From Deltaproteobacteria bacterium (GTDB taxonomy: Bacteria > Desulfobacterota > Desulfomonilia > UBA1062): a stretch of 64,000 nucleotides of DNA. This document shows, in pieces, positions 1 to 8,560 of the stretch. The translations under genes were made by a program, and so were the position numbers. The stretch's first letter is position 1. Each line of letters starts with the position of its first letter. Under the pieces are notes generated by a model. That model had not been told where the DNA came from and searched no databases. It worked only from the letters and a program-made list of their open reading frames with translations. The stretch is taken from NCBI GenBank assembly GCA_029547185.1, contig JAKPPU010000004.1, positions 62,001 to 126,000 on the forward strand, written 5' to 3'.

Positions 1-331
1 CCCAGGTGTCGATGTCGCGCTTCGTGTAGCCCACCACCGTGGGCTTGCCCGTGGTGCCCGACGAGGCGTGAAGCCGCACGATGTTGCTCATGGGCACGCT
101 GAACAGCCCGAACGGATAGTTGTCCCGAAGGTCCTGCTTGACGGTGAAGGGGAGCTTCTTCAGGTCGTCGAGGCTCTGTACGTCGTCCGGGGTCACGCCG
201 GCGCTGTCGAATGCCTTCCGGTAGAACCCGACCGTATGGTACACCCTGCTCACCACCTGCTGGAGCCTCTTCAATTGCAGGGCCTCGATCGCCTCCCGGG
301 GCAGCGTTTCGAATTCTTCGTTATAGATCAT
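1..331 (-). CDS. paaK: Phenylacetate-CoA ligase, N-terminal part (cut by window edge)
   Basis: About 110 N-terminal residues are visible, beginning [20 protein letters not shown], and the gene runs off the left edge. The start, the Tyr-rich early region ([12 protein letters not shown]) and the AMP-binding loop [14 protein letters not shown] close to the edge are typical of the PaaK family, which activates phenylacetate or other arylacetates to CoA thioesters with ATP. The ATG at 331 lies 26 bases after the iorB stop on the same strand, so it is the third gene of the iorA-iorB-paaK operon. Arylacetyl-CoA is also the product of arylpyruvate oxidation by IOR, so the enzymes share an intermediate. 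The catalytic C-terminal domain lies outside the window and cannot be checked. Confidence 0.9.
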   Translation of the reverse strand, partial: MIYNEEFETLPREAIEALQLKRLQQVVSRVYHTVGFYRKAFDSAGVTPDDVQSLDDLKKLPFTVKQDLRDNYPFGLFSVPMSNIVRLHASSGTTGKPTVVGYTKRDIDTW

Positions 332-357
332 GGACCAACCTCCCTTTCTTTCTGCGT

Positions 358-918
358 TTATGCCTGTCTTCCCCTTTTGAAGCCCTCGATGTTCGCCGCC
401 CTGATCTTTTCCTTGAGCATGTCGTTCATGGTGAGGGTCCAGAGCGCCTCGTCGGCCTCGAGATAGGTCGAGAGCTTTCCCAGCAGGATGATGTTGACGC
501 CCTTGGGGTTGCCCATCTCGTCCGCTATCCTGCTGCCGTCCACGATCACGATCCTGTCGGTCTTTTCCCGGAGGATGGGCAGGACGTCCGGATAGGGCTC
601 CTTGCCCGAGATCACCGAGGGCGGGGAGAGCCGGTAGCGGTTGATGATCACGACCGCGTCCTTTTTCAGGTACTGAACATAGCGGGCCGCTTCGAGCTCC
701 TCGAAGGAGAGAAGAATGTCGCACTCTCCCAGGGGAATGAGGGGCGAAGCCACATGCTTCGCATACCGCACGTGCGACATCACGCTGCCGCCGCGCTGGG
801 CCATGCCGTGGATCTCGGACTTCTTCACGTCGAACCCCGCCCTCATCATCACGTCCGCGAGCATGTCCGATGCGAGGATGATTCCCTGGCCGCCTACACC
901 TGTCATGAGCACGTTCAT
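358..918 (-). CDS. iorB: Indolepyruvate:ferredoxin oxidoreductase beta subunit
   Basis: A 186-residue protein starting [17 protein letters not shown]. The GVGGQG loop near the N-terminus and the segment [19 protein letters not shown] are the hallmarks of the gamma-type (POR_gamma) domain of 2-oxoacid:ferredoxin oxidoreductases, and the length matches IorB. With IorA it forms the enzyme interconverting arylpyruvates (indolepyruvate, phenylpyruvate, 4-hydroxyphenylpyruvate) and arylacetyl-CoA with ferredoxin. A longer reading frame extends to 978, but the start at 918 fits the family and gives an ATGA overlap with the iorA stop (915-918), indicating translational coupling. Confidence 0.93.
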   Translation of the reverse strand: MNVLMTGVGGQGIILASDMLADVMMRAGFDVKKSEIHGMAQRGGSVMSHVRYAKHVASPLIPLGECDILLSFEELEAARYVQYLKKDAVVIINRYRLSPPSVISGKEPYPDVLPILREKTDRIVIVDGSRIADEMGNPKGVNIILLGKLSTYLEADEALWTLTMNDMLKEKIRAANIEGFKRGRQA

Positions 919-2642
919 TTGCCACCTCCGATCGCGTCCCGGGCGCAGGGCTCTTCGCACACGCCGCAGCCGGCGCACGAGCTGTTGATGAAGGATTTTT
1001 CATCCCTGAACTCGATGGCAGGGCACCCGAGCCCGATGCACACCTTGCAGCCGTTGCACTTCTCGGGATCGACATGCAGGGGTTTTCCGGTCACCTTCCT
1101 CGATTTCAGGAGAACGCACGGCGCCTTCGATATGATGACCGAAGGGCCTTCGAAGGCCAGCGCCTCCTTGATGGTCTTGCGCGTCTTCTTGACGTCGTAG
1201 GGATCGACCGTCTTCACCCATTCGATGCCTAAGGCCTTCACGAGCTTTTCGAGATCGAGGCTGATCGTGGCCTCGCCCCGGATGGTGATGCCCGTCCCGG
1301 GGTGGTTCTGGGAGCCGGTCATGGCTGTCGTGGAGTTGTCGAGAATCACGACAAGGGCAGCGCCCTTGTTGTAGGCGAGGTTCGTGAGCCCGGTGATGCC
1401 CGAGTGATAGAAGGTCGAGTCCCCGATGACTGCGGCGATCTTCTCCTTCCCGGCCCCGAAGACCGTTGCCATGCCGTGGGCGTGGTTGATGCCCGCCCCC
1501 ATGCACAGGCAGGTGTCGATGGCATCGAGCGGTGGGAGGAAGCCCAGCGTGTAGCAGCCGATGTCTCCCGCGATGAAGGCCTTATTGCGCCGGAGCGCCC
1601 AGAGGAGGCTTCTATGCGGGCAGCCCGGGCACATGCTGGGCGGTCTGCCGGGAAGCGGGGGCTTCACGAAGGGCGCAGGCGCGACGCCCGATATGGTGCT
1701 TTTGATGATGTCCGGGTTCAGCTCGCCGCACAGGGGAAGCCTGTCCTTGCCGTGGCAGTCGATACCTAGGGCCTTGATCTGGTCTTCCATGAAGGGATCG
1801 AGCTCCTCGACCACCCAGAGCTCGTCGACTTGCCCTGCGAACTCACGGATGAGCCTGTCGGGCATGGGATACGGCATGCCCAGCTTCAGGAACGACGCCC
1901 CGGGGAAGGCCTCTTTCGCATACTGGTAGGCCACGCCCGAAGAGACGATCCCGAGCTTCCGGTCTCCCGTCTCGATGACATTGAGCGGGGATGTGTTCGA
2001 ATACTCTTTCAGCTCGACCATGCGCCTTTCGATGACGGGATGGCGGACCCTGGCATTGGCGGGCAGCATCACCCATTCCGCCGGGTGCCTCTCGACGGAG
2101 GGCCTCGGAGGCTCCTTCACCTCCCCCATCTCCACGATGCCCATCGAATGGGAGATCCTCGTGGTGGTGCGGAGCATGACCGGCGTCCCGAACTTCTCGC
2201 TTATCGAGATCGCCTCGATCATGAAGTCCTTTGCCTCCTGGGAGGTCGTAGGCTCCAGCATGGGGATCTTGGCAAAGCGTGCGTAATGCCGGTTGTCCTG
2301 CTCGTTCTGCGAGGAGAAGAGCTCGGGGTCGTCGGCGCTCACCAGGACGAGCCCTCCCCTGATGAGGGTATAGGGCAGGGTCATGAGAGGGTCTGCAGCC
2401 ACGTTTACGCCCACGTGCTTCATGACGGCCATGGCGCGCGCCCCGGCATAGGATGCGCCGGCAGCCACCTCGAGGGCCACCTTCTCATTGGGTGTCCACT
2501 CGGCATGGATGCCCGGATACTCGGCAGCGATGTCTTCGAGCACCTCTGTCGACGGTGTGCCGGGGTATGCGGAGGCAAATGCCACGCCTGCCTCGTACGC
2601 CCCCCGGGCGATCGCCTCGTTTCCGCTCAAAATCTTCTTCAT
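915..2642 (-). CDS. iorA: Indolepyruvate:ferredoxin oxidoreductase alpha subunit
   Basis: A 575-residue protein. The N-terminal domain ([14 protein letters not shown], then [11 protein letters not shown]) is the pyruvate:ferredoxin oxidoreductase pyrimidine-binding domain. The middle and C-terminal part carries the TPP-binding domain ([29 protein letters not shown]). The last ~55 residues form a ferredoxin-like domain with two Cys clusters (CNGCKVC and [11 protein letters not shown]), as in IorA. ATG at 2642 follows a GTG at 2645 and a GGGGA ribosome site. The gene heads the iorA-iorB-paaK operon. It is preceded by a 300-base leader with a Tyr/Phe-rich leader peptide and terminator (separate entries), so expression is probably raised when charged tRNA-Tyr or tRNA-Phe is scarce. 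That suggests the enzyme works reductively, making arylpyruvates for amino-acid synthesis, rather than only in degradation. Confidence 0.93.
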   Translation of the reverse strand: MKKILSGNEAIARGAYEAGVAFASAYPGTPSTEVLEDIAAEYPGIHAEWTPNEKVALEVAAGASYAGARAMAVMKHVGVNVAADPLMTLPYTLIRGGLVLVSADDPELFSSQNEQDNRHYARFAKIPMLEPTTSQEAKDFMIEAISISEKFGTPVMLRTTTRISHSMGIVEMGEVKEPPRPSVERHPAEWVMLPANARVRHPVIERRMVELKEYSNTSPLNVIETGDRKLGIVSSGVAYQYAKEAFPGASFLKLGMPYPMPDRLIREFAGQVDELWVVEELDPFMEDQIKALGIDCHGKDRLPLCGELNPDIIKSTISGVAPAPFVKPPLPGRPPSMCPGCPHRSLLWALRRNKAFIAGDIGCYTLGFLPPLDAIDTCLCMGAGINHAHGMATVFGAGKEKIAAVIGDSTFYHSGITGLTNLAYNKGAALVVILDNSTTAMTGSQNHPGTGITIRGEATISLDLEKLVKALGIEWVKTVDPYDVKKTRKTIKEALAFEGPSVIISKAPCVLLKSRKVTGKPLHVDPEKCNGCKVCIGLGCPAIEFRDEKSFINSSCAGCGVCEEPCARDAIGGGK

Positions 2643-2785
2643 CACGTATTCCCCTTGACCATGATAAAATGTGCATTCCGGGCTTGCTGAGCCCTGACCG
2701 TGCCGTTTCTTTGCCGCCCCACGGTATCACACGTTCGGTGCCTTGTCAGTCCCGGATGTGAATGCCCGGAAAGCCCCGGCATAAT

Positions 2786-2819
2786 AAAAAAGGCCATGGA
2801 TTTCGTCCATGGCCTTTTC
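2786..2819 (-). terminator. Intrinsic terminator in the iorA leader (attenuator stem 3:4)
   Basis: On the minus strand, AAAAGGCCATGGA and TCCATGGCCTTTT form a stem of up to 13 bp around a 5-base loop, followed by an unbroken run of six U and then AUUAU. It lies about 140 bases before the iorA start, not at the end of any gene, so it acts inside the leader transcript. Its 5' arm (2805-2815) can pair instead with 2838-2849. Confidence 0.85.
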
Positions 2820-2890
2820 CCATCCGGTGAGAGCCCCAGGCCTATGGACATAAGCTCATGCGATAATAAAAATAAAAGTAATAGGCCTTG
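2805..2890 (-). promoter_or_regulatory. Attenuator leader: pause and antiterminator pairings upstream of iorA
   Basis: Reading the minus strand, region 1 (2890-2881, CAAGGCCTAT) pairs with region 2 (2845-2836, ATAGGCCTGG). Region 2 in its longer form (2849-2838, GTCCATAGGCCT) pairs with region 3 (2815-2805, AGGCCATGGAC) with one bulged A. Region 3 is also the 5' arm of the terminator with region 4 (2800-2786). The Tyr/Phe codons of the leader peptide (2883-2863) overlap region 1, and its stop codon (2844-2842) lies in region 2. A ribosome stalled on the aromatic codons therefore frees region 2 to sequester region 3, while one reaching the stop masks region 2 and lets the terminator form. Pairings are read directly; the mechanism follows the known phe/trp attenuators. 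Confidence 0.82.
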
Positions 2891-2913
2891 GTGTCGACTC
2901 TTTCTGTCATCAT
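2842..2913 (-). CDS. Attenuator leader peptide, 23 aa, Tyr/Phe-rich
   Basis: A minus-strand ORF of 23 codons: MMTERVDTKA, then seven consecutive aromatic residues (Tyr-Tyr-Phe-Tyr-Phe-Tyr-Tyr), then RMSLCP and a TAG stop. An AGGA lies 7 bases before the first ATG. Seven aromatic codons in a row are very unlikely by chance, and they lie exactly where regulatory codons sit in amino-acid attenuators. The peptide itself probably has no function beyond sensing charged tRNA-Tyr and tRNA-Phe. The gene is too short for routine gene calling. Confidence 0.82.
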   Translation of the reverse strand: MMTERVDTKAYYFYFYYRMSLCP

Positions 2914-2923
2914 AACGGTTTCC

Positions 2924-2953
2924 TATATTCTATAGAAGTTCTTGCAGTGTCAA
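2924..2953 (-). promoter_or_regulatory. Candidate sigma-70 promoter for the iorA leader
   Basis: A perfect TTGACA (2953-2948) is followed by an AT-rich stretch with several possible -10 hexamers: TAGAAT at 15 bp, GAATAT at 17 bp, AATATA at 18 bp. All would start transcription only a few bases before the leader-peptide ATG, so the AGGA site might be partly outside the RNA. The exact start site is therefore uncertain. Confidence 0.5.
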
Positions 2954-3202
2954 GACAATTTCTGGCACCCTTCAAAGACGGTGTCTGCTGATGGCGCCCG
3001 CGGTGCGGCTTTTTAAAGAAAATCATATCGTTGCATGGCGCGGACGAGGCCGCACATCAGCCCGGCGGTGAGGATCACCATCTAAAAACCAAGGTGCTGC
3101 CTCTCTTAAAATGCCGTAGCGAATGATGCTGCCGGCATATTACAGCAGCTGCCGATGATCATTATAAATTATGCCTGAATCCTTTTTGCCGGATAATGCA
3201 TC

Positions 3203-3232
3203 TTGACATTGACTGACCAGTTCCGATACCTT
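3203..3232 (+). promoter_or_regulatory. Candidate promoter of the dprA-topA-trmFO operon
   Basis: TTGACA at 3203-3208 is followed after 18 bp by TACCTT, a weak -10. The start would lie near 3240, just before the dprA ATG at 3248. The 2954-3202 stretch between this and the divergent iorA leader shows no gene. Confidence 0.3.
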
Positions 3233-3247
3233 GCCAAATTCGAAGAG

Positions 3248-4342
3248 ATGGTAGTTGATATGGATCATACAGAGGCATGGGTTACTCTGGATCTCATCTC
3301 CTGTATCGGGCCCAAGAGTGCACAGAGACTCCTCGAGATTTTTAAAACCCCCGAGAACATCCTCTCTGCCCCGATATCGAAGATCAAGGAGACGGGTTTC
3401 CTCAATGCGGCTCAGCTCAAGAGCCTGGCCGGCGGACCGGACAGAGAGGCGGTGGAGAAGGCATTCACCGCGCTCAAGGCGCACGGTGCCCGTGCCGTGG
3501 GGTTCGACGATCCGTCCTACCCGGAGGTCTTGAAGCAGATCGAAGACCCTCCCCTTGTGCTGTACGTCAAGGGATCTCTTGCAGACCTCGAGCCTGCGGT
3601 CGCCATCGTGGGCACGCGCGCACCTTCCCATTACGGCAGGGAAACGGCCTTTTCCCTGGCCCGCGACCTGAGCGCAAAAGGCGTCACGGTCGTATCGGGG
3701 CTGGCCAGAGGGATCGACACGGCTGCCCATGAGGGGGCGCTCGAAGGCATGGCAAGCACGGTCGCGGTCCTGGGCTCCGGCATCGACGTGATCTACCCGC
3801 CGGAAAACGCAGGCCTCGCAGAGAAGATCGCGCACAGAGGGGCAGTGATAAGCGAGAATCCGCCCGGCACGTTTCCCGACCCGGGAAACTTCCCCAGGCG
3901 CAACCGGATCATTTCCGCTCTGTCCTCAGGGGTCGTGGTGGTCGAGGCGGCGTATCGGTCCGGTGCGCTCATCACCTCGCGGCTTGCCATGGAGCAGGGC
4001 AAAACCGTGATGGCCGTGCCCGGCCAAATCACGAACGTGAGGTCGCAGGGGCCGCACCACCTGATCCGTCAGGGCGCTGCGCTCGTACGGGACGCCGATG
4101 ACGTGCTCATGGAGATCGCACCTCAGGTAAAGAGAGCCATCGGGATAACCGAAACACTCCTGCAGCCGTCCGACGAGATCGTCGAGCTCACCGGGGGCGA
4201 TGCACTGAGCATCGAGGATATCGCCCGCGAGCTGGGCCTCGACGTCGTGGAGGCGGCAAAGAGGGTGAGCATGCTCGAGCTTGCGGGGAAGATCGTGAGG
4301 ATAGAGGGCAACAGATTCACAGCAAGGAGTACGAATGAGTAA
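3248..4342 (+). CDS. dprA: DNA processing protein DprA (Smf)
   Basis: About 364 residues. A short N-terminal helix-hairpin-helix-like region (LDLISCIGPKSAQRLLEIF) is followed by the Rossmann-like DprA core: AIVGTRAPSHYGRETAFSLA, VVSGLARGIDTAAHEGAL, VLGSGIDVIYPPEN, and the ENPPGTFPDPGNFPRRNRII segment. A winged-helix-like tail (DALSIEDIARELGLDVVEAAKRVSMLELAGKI, read in parts) closes the protein. DprA loads RecA on incoming single-stranded DNA during transformation. The frame is open upstream to a TTG at 3203, but that TTG is part of a -35-like hexamer, so ATG 3248 (or 3260) is preferred. It overlaps topA by 8 bases; the dprA-topA-trmFO order is conserved in many bacteria. Confidence 0.93.
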   Translation: MVVDMDHTEAWVTLDLISCIGPKSAQRLLEIFKTPENILSAPISKIKETGFLNAAQLKSLAGGPDREAVEKAFTALKAHGARAVGFDDPSYPEVLKQIEDPPLVLYVKGSLADLEPAVAIVGTRAPSHYGRETAFSLARDLSAKGVTVVSGLARGIDTAAHEGALEGMASTVAVLGSGIDVIYPPENAGLAEKIAHRGAVISENPPGTFPDPGNFPRRNRIISALSSGVVVVEAAYRSGALITSRLAMEQGKTVMAVPGQITNVRSQGPHHLIRQGAALVRDADDVLMEIAPQVKRAIGITETLLQPSDEIVELTGGDALSIEDIARELGLDVVEAAKRVSMLELAGKIVRIEGNRFTARSTNE

Positions 4343-6674
4343 ATCACTCGTGATCGTGGAGTCTCCCACGAAGGCGAAAACCATCAAGCGCTACCTCGGG
4401 AAGGAGTTCGAGGTTCAGGCCACCATGGGCCATATCAAGGACCTTCCCAAGAGTGTGCTCGGAGTGGATATCGACAAGGGGTTTGCGCCCAACTACAAGG
4501 TGAAGCCCGAAAAAAAGGATATCGTGAAGAAGCTGCGCAAGCTCGCGGAAGACGCCGAGCGCATCTACCTGGCCTCGGACCCTGACAGGGAGGGCGAGGC
4601 CATTGCCTGGCACATCGCCGAGGAGCTCTCGAAGCAGAACTCGGAAGTGGGCAGGATCATCTTCCACGAGATCACCAAGAAGGCCATCGACCAGGCCATC
4701 AAGCAGCCGCAGCCCTTGAACAGGTCGCTCTACGACGCCCAGAAGGCACGGCGGGTCATGGACCGGATCGTGGGATACACCATGAGCCCTCTCCTGTGGA
4801 AAAGGGTAAAGCGGGGGCTCTCCGGCGGCCGGGTCCAGTCGGTGGCGGTGCGGCTCATCTGCATGCGCCAGGAAGAGATCGAGAGTTTCGTGCCCCAGGA
4901 ATACTGGACCATCGACGTATCGCTCATAGCCCCTTCGGGAGAAGAGTTCACGGCCAAGGTCGTTGTCCCGAAGGAGATCCCGGACGAGCAGGCCTCGCAC
5001 GAGGCTGCACGGATGATCAGGGAGGCGACGAAGATCGTCGTCGAGAAGGTGAAGAAGCAGGTGAGGCAGAAGGGCCCCCTTCCGCCCTTCATCACCTCGA
5101 CGCTCCAGCAGGCCGCATCGTCGCGGCTGCGCTTTTCTGCCAAGAAGACCATGATGGTCGCCCAGCAGCTCTACGAGGGCATCTCTCTCGGCAAGAACGA
5201 GGTTGCCGGTCTGATCACGTATATGAGGACCGACTCCCCGACCGTGTCGGGCGAAGCCATCGGCCAGGCGAGGTCTTACATTCCCGCCGCCTTCGGCCAA
5301 GACTACCTCCCGGACAAGCCCCGTCAGTATAAGGCCAAAAAGACGGCCCAGCAGGCCCATGAGGCGATCCGCCCCACCGACGTCCGCAACGATCCCGAGT
5401 CGATGAAGCCATATCTGACGAAAGAGCAGTATGCGATCTACGAGCTCATCTGGAGGCGCTTCGTCTCGTCCCAGATGGCGAACGCCGTGTTCGACCAGAC
5501 CTCGATCGACATCTCCGCGGGAAAGGTGGGACTAAGGGCGACCGGCTCCATCATGCGGTTCGAAGGGTTCCTCAGGGTCTACGGCCAGCAGGACGAGAAC
5601 GACGTCCTCCTGCCCGAGGGCATCTCCGAAGGCGATACTTTGAACCTGAAGGACATCTGCGAGAAGCAGCACTTCACCCAGCCGCCTCCCCGCTACACCG
5701 AGGCGAGCCTCATCAAGGAGCTCGAAGAGCGGGGAATCGGAAGGCCGAGCACCTATGCCCCCATCATCTCCACGATCCAGGAACGCGGGTACGTGAGGAT
5801 GGAGCAGCGCGCATTCGTGCCCACCGAGCTCGGCAGGGACGTGAACGATCTGCTCGTGAAGCACTACCCCAACATCCTCGATATCGGGTTCACGGCAAAG
5901 ATGGAGGATTCCCTCGACGAGATCGAGGACGGCAAGACGAACTACCTCGAGATGATGAGCTCCTTCTACAGCACCTACAAGCAGGAGCACGACCAGGCCG
6001 CCACCGACATGCAGAACCTGCGGGCAGCCCACAGGCCGTCGGGCATAACCTGCGACGTGTGCGGAGGCGAGATGCTTATAAAGCTGGGCAAAAACGGCTA
6101 TTTCCTCGGCTGCTCGCGCTATCCGGAGTGCACGAACACCCGGGAGTTCAACCGGGATGAAAACGGCAGGATCCATTCCGTAGAGCCTGCCGTGCCCGAG
6201 CAGACCGACGCCGTATGCGACAAGTGCGGCTCGCCCATGGTCGTCAAGAAGGGAAAGTTCGGGCCTTTCCTCGCCTGCAGCGCGTATCCCGCCTGCTCCA
6301 ACACGAAGCCGGTCACGAAAACCGAGCCCACGGACAAGGTATGCGAAAAATGCGGCTCGGCCATGGTGGTGAGGCAGGGCAGGTTCGGTCCCTTCCTCGC
6401 CTGCAGCAGCTACCCGAAGTGCAAGAACATCCAGCCCTACCCCCTCGGGCTCAAGTGCCCCATACCCGGATGCTCGGGAGAGATAAGACAGCAGAGGTCC
6501 CGGAAGGGCAAGATGTACTACTCGTGCTCGAACAAGGAGTGCAAATTCATCTCCTGGTCGAAGCCCGTCCAGAAGCCGTGCCCGTCGTGCAATGCCGGGT
6601 TCCTCATAAAGAAGGGAAAGGCCAGCGTGTGCCCGAATCCGGACTGCGGCTACCATGAAGAAGAGAGCGCTTAA
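4335..6674 (+). CDS. topA: DNA topoisomerase I
   Basis: A 779-residue type IA topoisomerase that relaxes negative supercoils. The N-terminal Toprim domain shows LVIVESPTKAKTI and the acidic DPDREGEAIAWH motif. The catalytic tyrosine is Tyr296 in GLITYMRTDSPTVS. From about residue 573 there are repeated zinc-ribbon modules: CDVCGG...CSRYPEC, CDKCGS...CSAYPAC, CEKCGS...CSSYPKC, then two more divergent ones (CPIPGC...CSNKEC and CPSC...CPNPDC). Five C-terminal modules is at the high end for the family. Start ATG lies inside the dprA end, and the C-terminal codons overlap the trmFO start by 20 bases, so the three genes are translationally linked. Confidence 0.97.
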   Translation: MSKSLVIVESPTKAKTIKRYLGKEFEVQATMGHIKDLPKSVLGVDIDKGFAPNYKVKPEKKDIVKKLRKLAEDAERIYLASDPDREGEAIAWHIAEELSKQNSEVGRIIFHEITKKAIDQAIKQPQPLNRSLYDAQKARRVMDRIVGYTMSPLLWKRVKRGLSGGRVQSVAVRLICMRQEEIESFVPQEYWTIDVSLIAPSGEEFTAKVVVPKEIPDEQASHEAARMIREATKIVVEKVKKQVRQKGPLPPFITSTLQQAASSRLRFSAKKTMMVAQQLYEGISLGKNEVAGLITYMRTDSPTVSGEAIGQARSYIPAAFGQDYLPDKPRQYKAKKTAQQAHEAIRPTDVRNDPESMKPYLTKEQYAIYELIWRRFVSSQMANAVFDQTSIDISAGKVGLRATGSIMRFEGFLRVYGQQDENDVLLPEGISEGDTLNLKDICEKQHFTQPPPRYTEASLIKELEERGIGRPSTYAPIISTIQERGYVRMEQRAFVPTELGRDVNDLLVKHYPNILDIGFTAKMEDSLDEIEDGKTNYLEMMSSFYSTYKQEHDQAATDMQNLRAAHRPSGITCDVCGGEMLIKLGKNGYFLGCSRYPECTNTREFNRDENGRIHSVEPAVPEQTDAVCDKCGSPMVVKKGKFGPFLACSAYPACSNTKPVTKTEPTDKVCEKCGSAMVVRQGRFGPFLACSSYPKCKNIQPYPLGLKCPIPGCSGEIRQQRSRKGKMYYSCSNKECKFISWSKPVQKPCPSCNAGFLIKKGKASVCPNPDCGYHEEESA

Positions 6675-7974
6675 GGTCCGAATCGTGGGCGGCGGGCTCG
6701 CCGGCGTCGAGGCGGCCCACCTTCTCGCCTCGAGGGGAGTAGGCGTCGACCTCTTCGAGATGCGTCCCGCCAGATTCACCCCTGCCCACAAGACCGGACT
6801 CCTCGGAGAGCTCGTGTGCAGCAATTCCCTCAAAGGCACCGACCCCGAAACCGCCCACGGCCTCCTGAAGAAAGAGATGCAGGCGCTTGGCTCCCTCGTG
6901 ATCGAGACCGCCCTGAAGACCCGGGTGCCTGCGGGCAAGGCCCTGGCAGTGGACCGGGAGGCCTTTGCCGAAAACCTTACCCGCAGGATCGAATCGAACG
7001 AACTCATCTCCCTCATCCGGGAGGAGGTGGAAGACATCGACCCGGAGATCCCCACGATCATCGCATCGGGTCCGCTCACCTCCGACAGGCTCGCCGCCCG
7101 TTTGTCGGAGATGACGGGAAGCTCCCGCCTCTTTTTCTATGACGCCATCTCTCCCATCATCGACGCGGGAAGCATCGACTACGGCCATGCCTTCTTCGGC
7201 TCCAGGTGGGCCCCCGAAAACACCGACTACCTGAACTGCCCGCTCGACAGAGACCGGTACGAATCGTTCGTCCATGAGCTCATCGAGGCGGACAGGGTCA
7301 AGGCCCGGGACTTCGAGGATGCCCGCTTCTTCGATGCCTGCCTGCCGATCGAGGTCATTGCGGGAAGGGGAATCGAGTCGCTGCGGTTCGGCCCCATGAG
7401 GCCGGTCGGAATCCATGATCCGAAAAACGGCAGGCTGCCCTACGCGGTCGTGCAGCTCCGCAGGGAGAACCTCAAAGGCGATGCCTACAACATGGTGGGG
7501 TTTCAGACGAGGCTGACGATTCCCGAGCAGAAGCGGATCTTCTCCATGATCCCGGCTTTAAGATCCGCTGCAATCCTGCGTTATGGGAGCATCCACAGGA
7601 ACACGTTCCTCGACTCGCCCAGGATTATCAAAGACGACCTGAGCATGCGGGGATATCCGAACGTATATGTTGCCGGCCAGATCATCGGGGTGGAGGGATA
7701 CGTCGAGTCCGCCTCGACCGGCCTTATCGCCGGGCTTTCCGTCCTGGCGAGGCTTGGCGGCAGAAGCTTTATCCCACCCTCTGCTGATACGGCGATGGGT
7801 GCCTTACTTCAGTACATCACCCGGTTTCCCGGGGACAGATTTCAGCCCTCAAACATCAATTTCGGGATAATGGAAGAGCCGGAAGCTCCCAAGAGGAACA
7901 GGAAACAGGTACGGCTTGAGAAGGAATCGGTATCTTTTGATCGCTGGATGAAATCACTGTCTTTATCTGATTAA
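6655..7974 (+). CDS. trmFO: Methylenetetrahydrofolate-tRNA-(uracil-5-)-methyltransferase TrmFO
   Basis: A 439-residue flavoprotein, the usual length for TrmFO (Gid). It begins with an FAD dinucleotide fold (VRIVGGGLAGVEAAHLLASRG), followed by the family signatures HKTGLLGELVCSNSLKG and RVPAGKALAVDREAFA. Near the C-terminus come VAGQIIGVEGYVESASTGL and NINFGIMEE. It methylates U54 of tRNA to ribothymidine using methylene-THF and FADH2. It overlaps topA by 20 bases and ends the operon; a GC hairpin follows at 8003-8025. Confidence 0.97.
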   Translation: MKKRALKVRIVGGGLAGVEAAHLLASRGVGVDLFEMRPARFTPAHKTGLLGELVCSNSLKGTDPETAHGLLKKEMQALGSLVIETALKTRVPAGKALAVDREAFAENLTRRIESNELISLIREEVEDIDPEIPTIIASGPLTSDRLAARLSEMTGSSRLFFYDAISPIIDAGSIDYGHAFFGSRWAPENTDYLNCPLDRDRYESFVHELIEADRVKARDFEDARFFDACLPIEVIAGRGIESLRFGPMRPVGIHDPKNGRLPYAVVQLRRENLKGDAYNMVGFQTRLTIPEQKRIFSMIPALRSAAILRYGSIHRNTFLDSPRIIKDDLSMRGYPNVYVAGQIIGVEGYVESASTGLIAGLSVLARLGGRSFIPPSADTAMGALLQYITRFPGDRFQPSNINFGIMEEPEAPKRNRKQVRLEKESVSFDRWMKSLSLSD

Positions 7975-8002
7975 TCTGACGCACTGAAAAATTTGGAACT
8001 TC

Positions 8003-8025
8003 GGGGCAGGCTCATCACCTGCCCC
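8003..8025. terminator. GC hairpin between convergent trmFO and cspA
   Basis: GGGGCAGG and CCTGCCCC form a perfect 8-bp stem around a 7-base loop between two convergent gene ends (7974 and 8039). No clear U-run follows on either strand, so it may be a weak shared terminator or only an RNA-end stabiliser. Confidence 0.5.
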
Positions 8026-8038
8026 GCGGATGTTCAGG

Positions 8039-8239
8039 CTATGCCTTCATTACGTTAGCTGCCTGCGGCCCTTTGGGTCCTTTGACCACTTCAAATGTGA
8101 CCTTGTCACCCTCTGCAAGTGTTTTGAATCCATCTTCCTTGATGGCTGAGTAATGGACGAATACATCGTTGCCGCCATCCTCAGTAATAAAACCGAAGCC
8201 CTTTTTCTCATTAAACCATTTCACTGTTCCTGTAGCCAT
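8039..8239 (-). CDS. cspA: Cold-shock protein (CspA family)
   Basis: A 66-residue single cold-shock domain protein. RNP1 (KGFGFIT) and RNP2 (VFVHYSAI) single-strand nucleic-acid-binding motifs are both intact, and the ending [15 protein letters not shown] is typical. It acts as an RNA chaperone. A GGAGG site lies 7 bases before the ATG at 8239. A consensus promoter at 8396-8424 gives a 5' UTR of about 150 bases, the long leader expected of cold-inducible csp mRNAs, in which structure controls translation with temperature. Confidence 0.97.
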   Translation of the reverse strand: MATGTVKWFNEKKGFGFITEDGGNDVFVHYSAIKEDGFKTLAEGDKVTFEVVKGPKGPQAANVMKA

Positions 8240-8395
8240 GTAATACCTCCATTTTTTGCTGACCCTTTCTCTGGCAAGGAGAAGTGGCCCGTAATACTTT
8301 TGTCTGGAAAAACGGTATTACCAGAAACCTGAGGAAAACTTACAGAGGGTTTTGCCGCGGGTTACTGTGATAATTTCGTCTCCAGCTAAAAAAGT

Positions 8396-8424
8396 TCTAT
8401 AATCCCAAAACCATGCCCTGTCAA
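8396..8424 (-). promoter_or_regulatory. Sigma-70 promoter of cspA
   Basis: On the minus strand TTGACA (8424-8419), a 17-bp spacer and TATAGA (8401-8396) give a near-consensus promoter. Transcription would start near 8389, leaving an untranslated leader of about 150 bases (8240-8389) before cspA, with no ORF in it. Confidence 0.75.
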
Positions 8425-8560
8425 GAAAGAATACACTATAAGTCTGGGGAAATACTGTCGTTGAAGATCGGGCCGGCGGGGCTTCTTCAGTCATATTCAT
8501 TAGGTGCTATACTCCGGCATCCGGGGCTGATCTTCAGATTTTAAAGAATCGTTCGGTGGA

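Noticed and set aside
2700..2915. Plus-strand 71-codon frame across the iorA leader
   Set aside because: The minus strand here shows a coherent leader peptide and terminator; the plus frame has no ribosome site or homology.
3203..3247. DprA starting at TTG 3203
   Set aside because: The TTG is part of a TTGACA -35-like box and the extra residues are not family-like; ATG 3248 or 3260 is more plausible.
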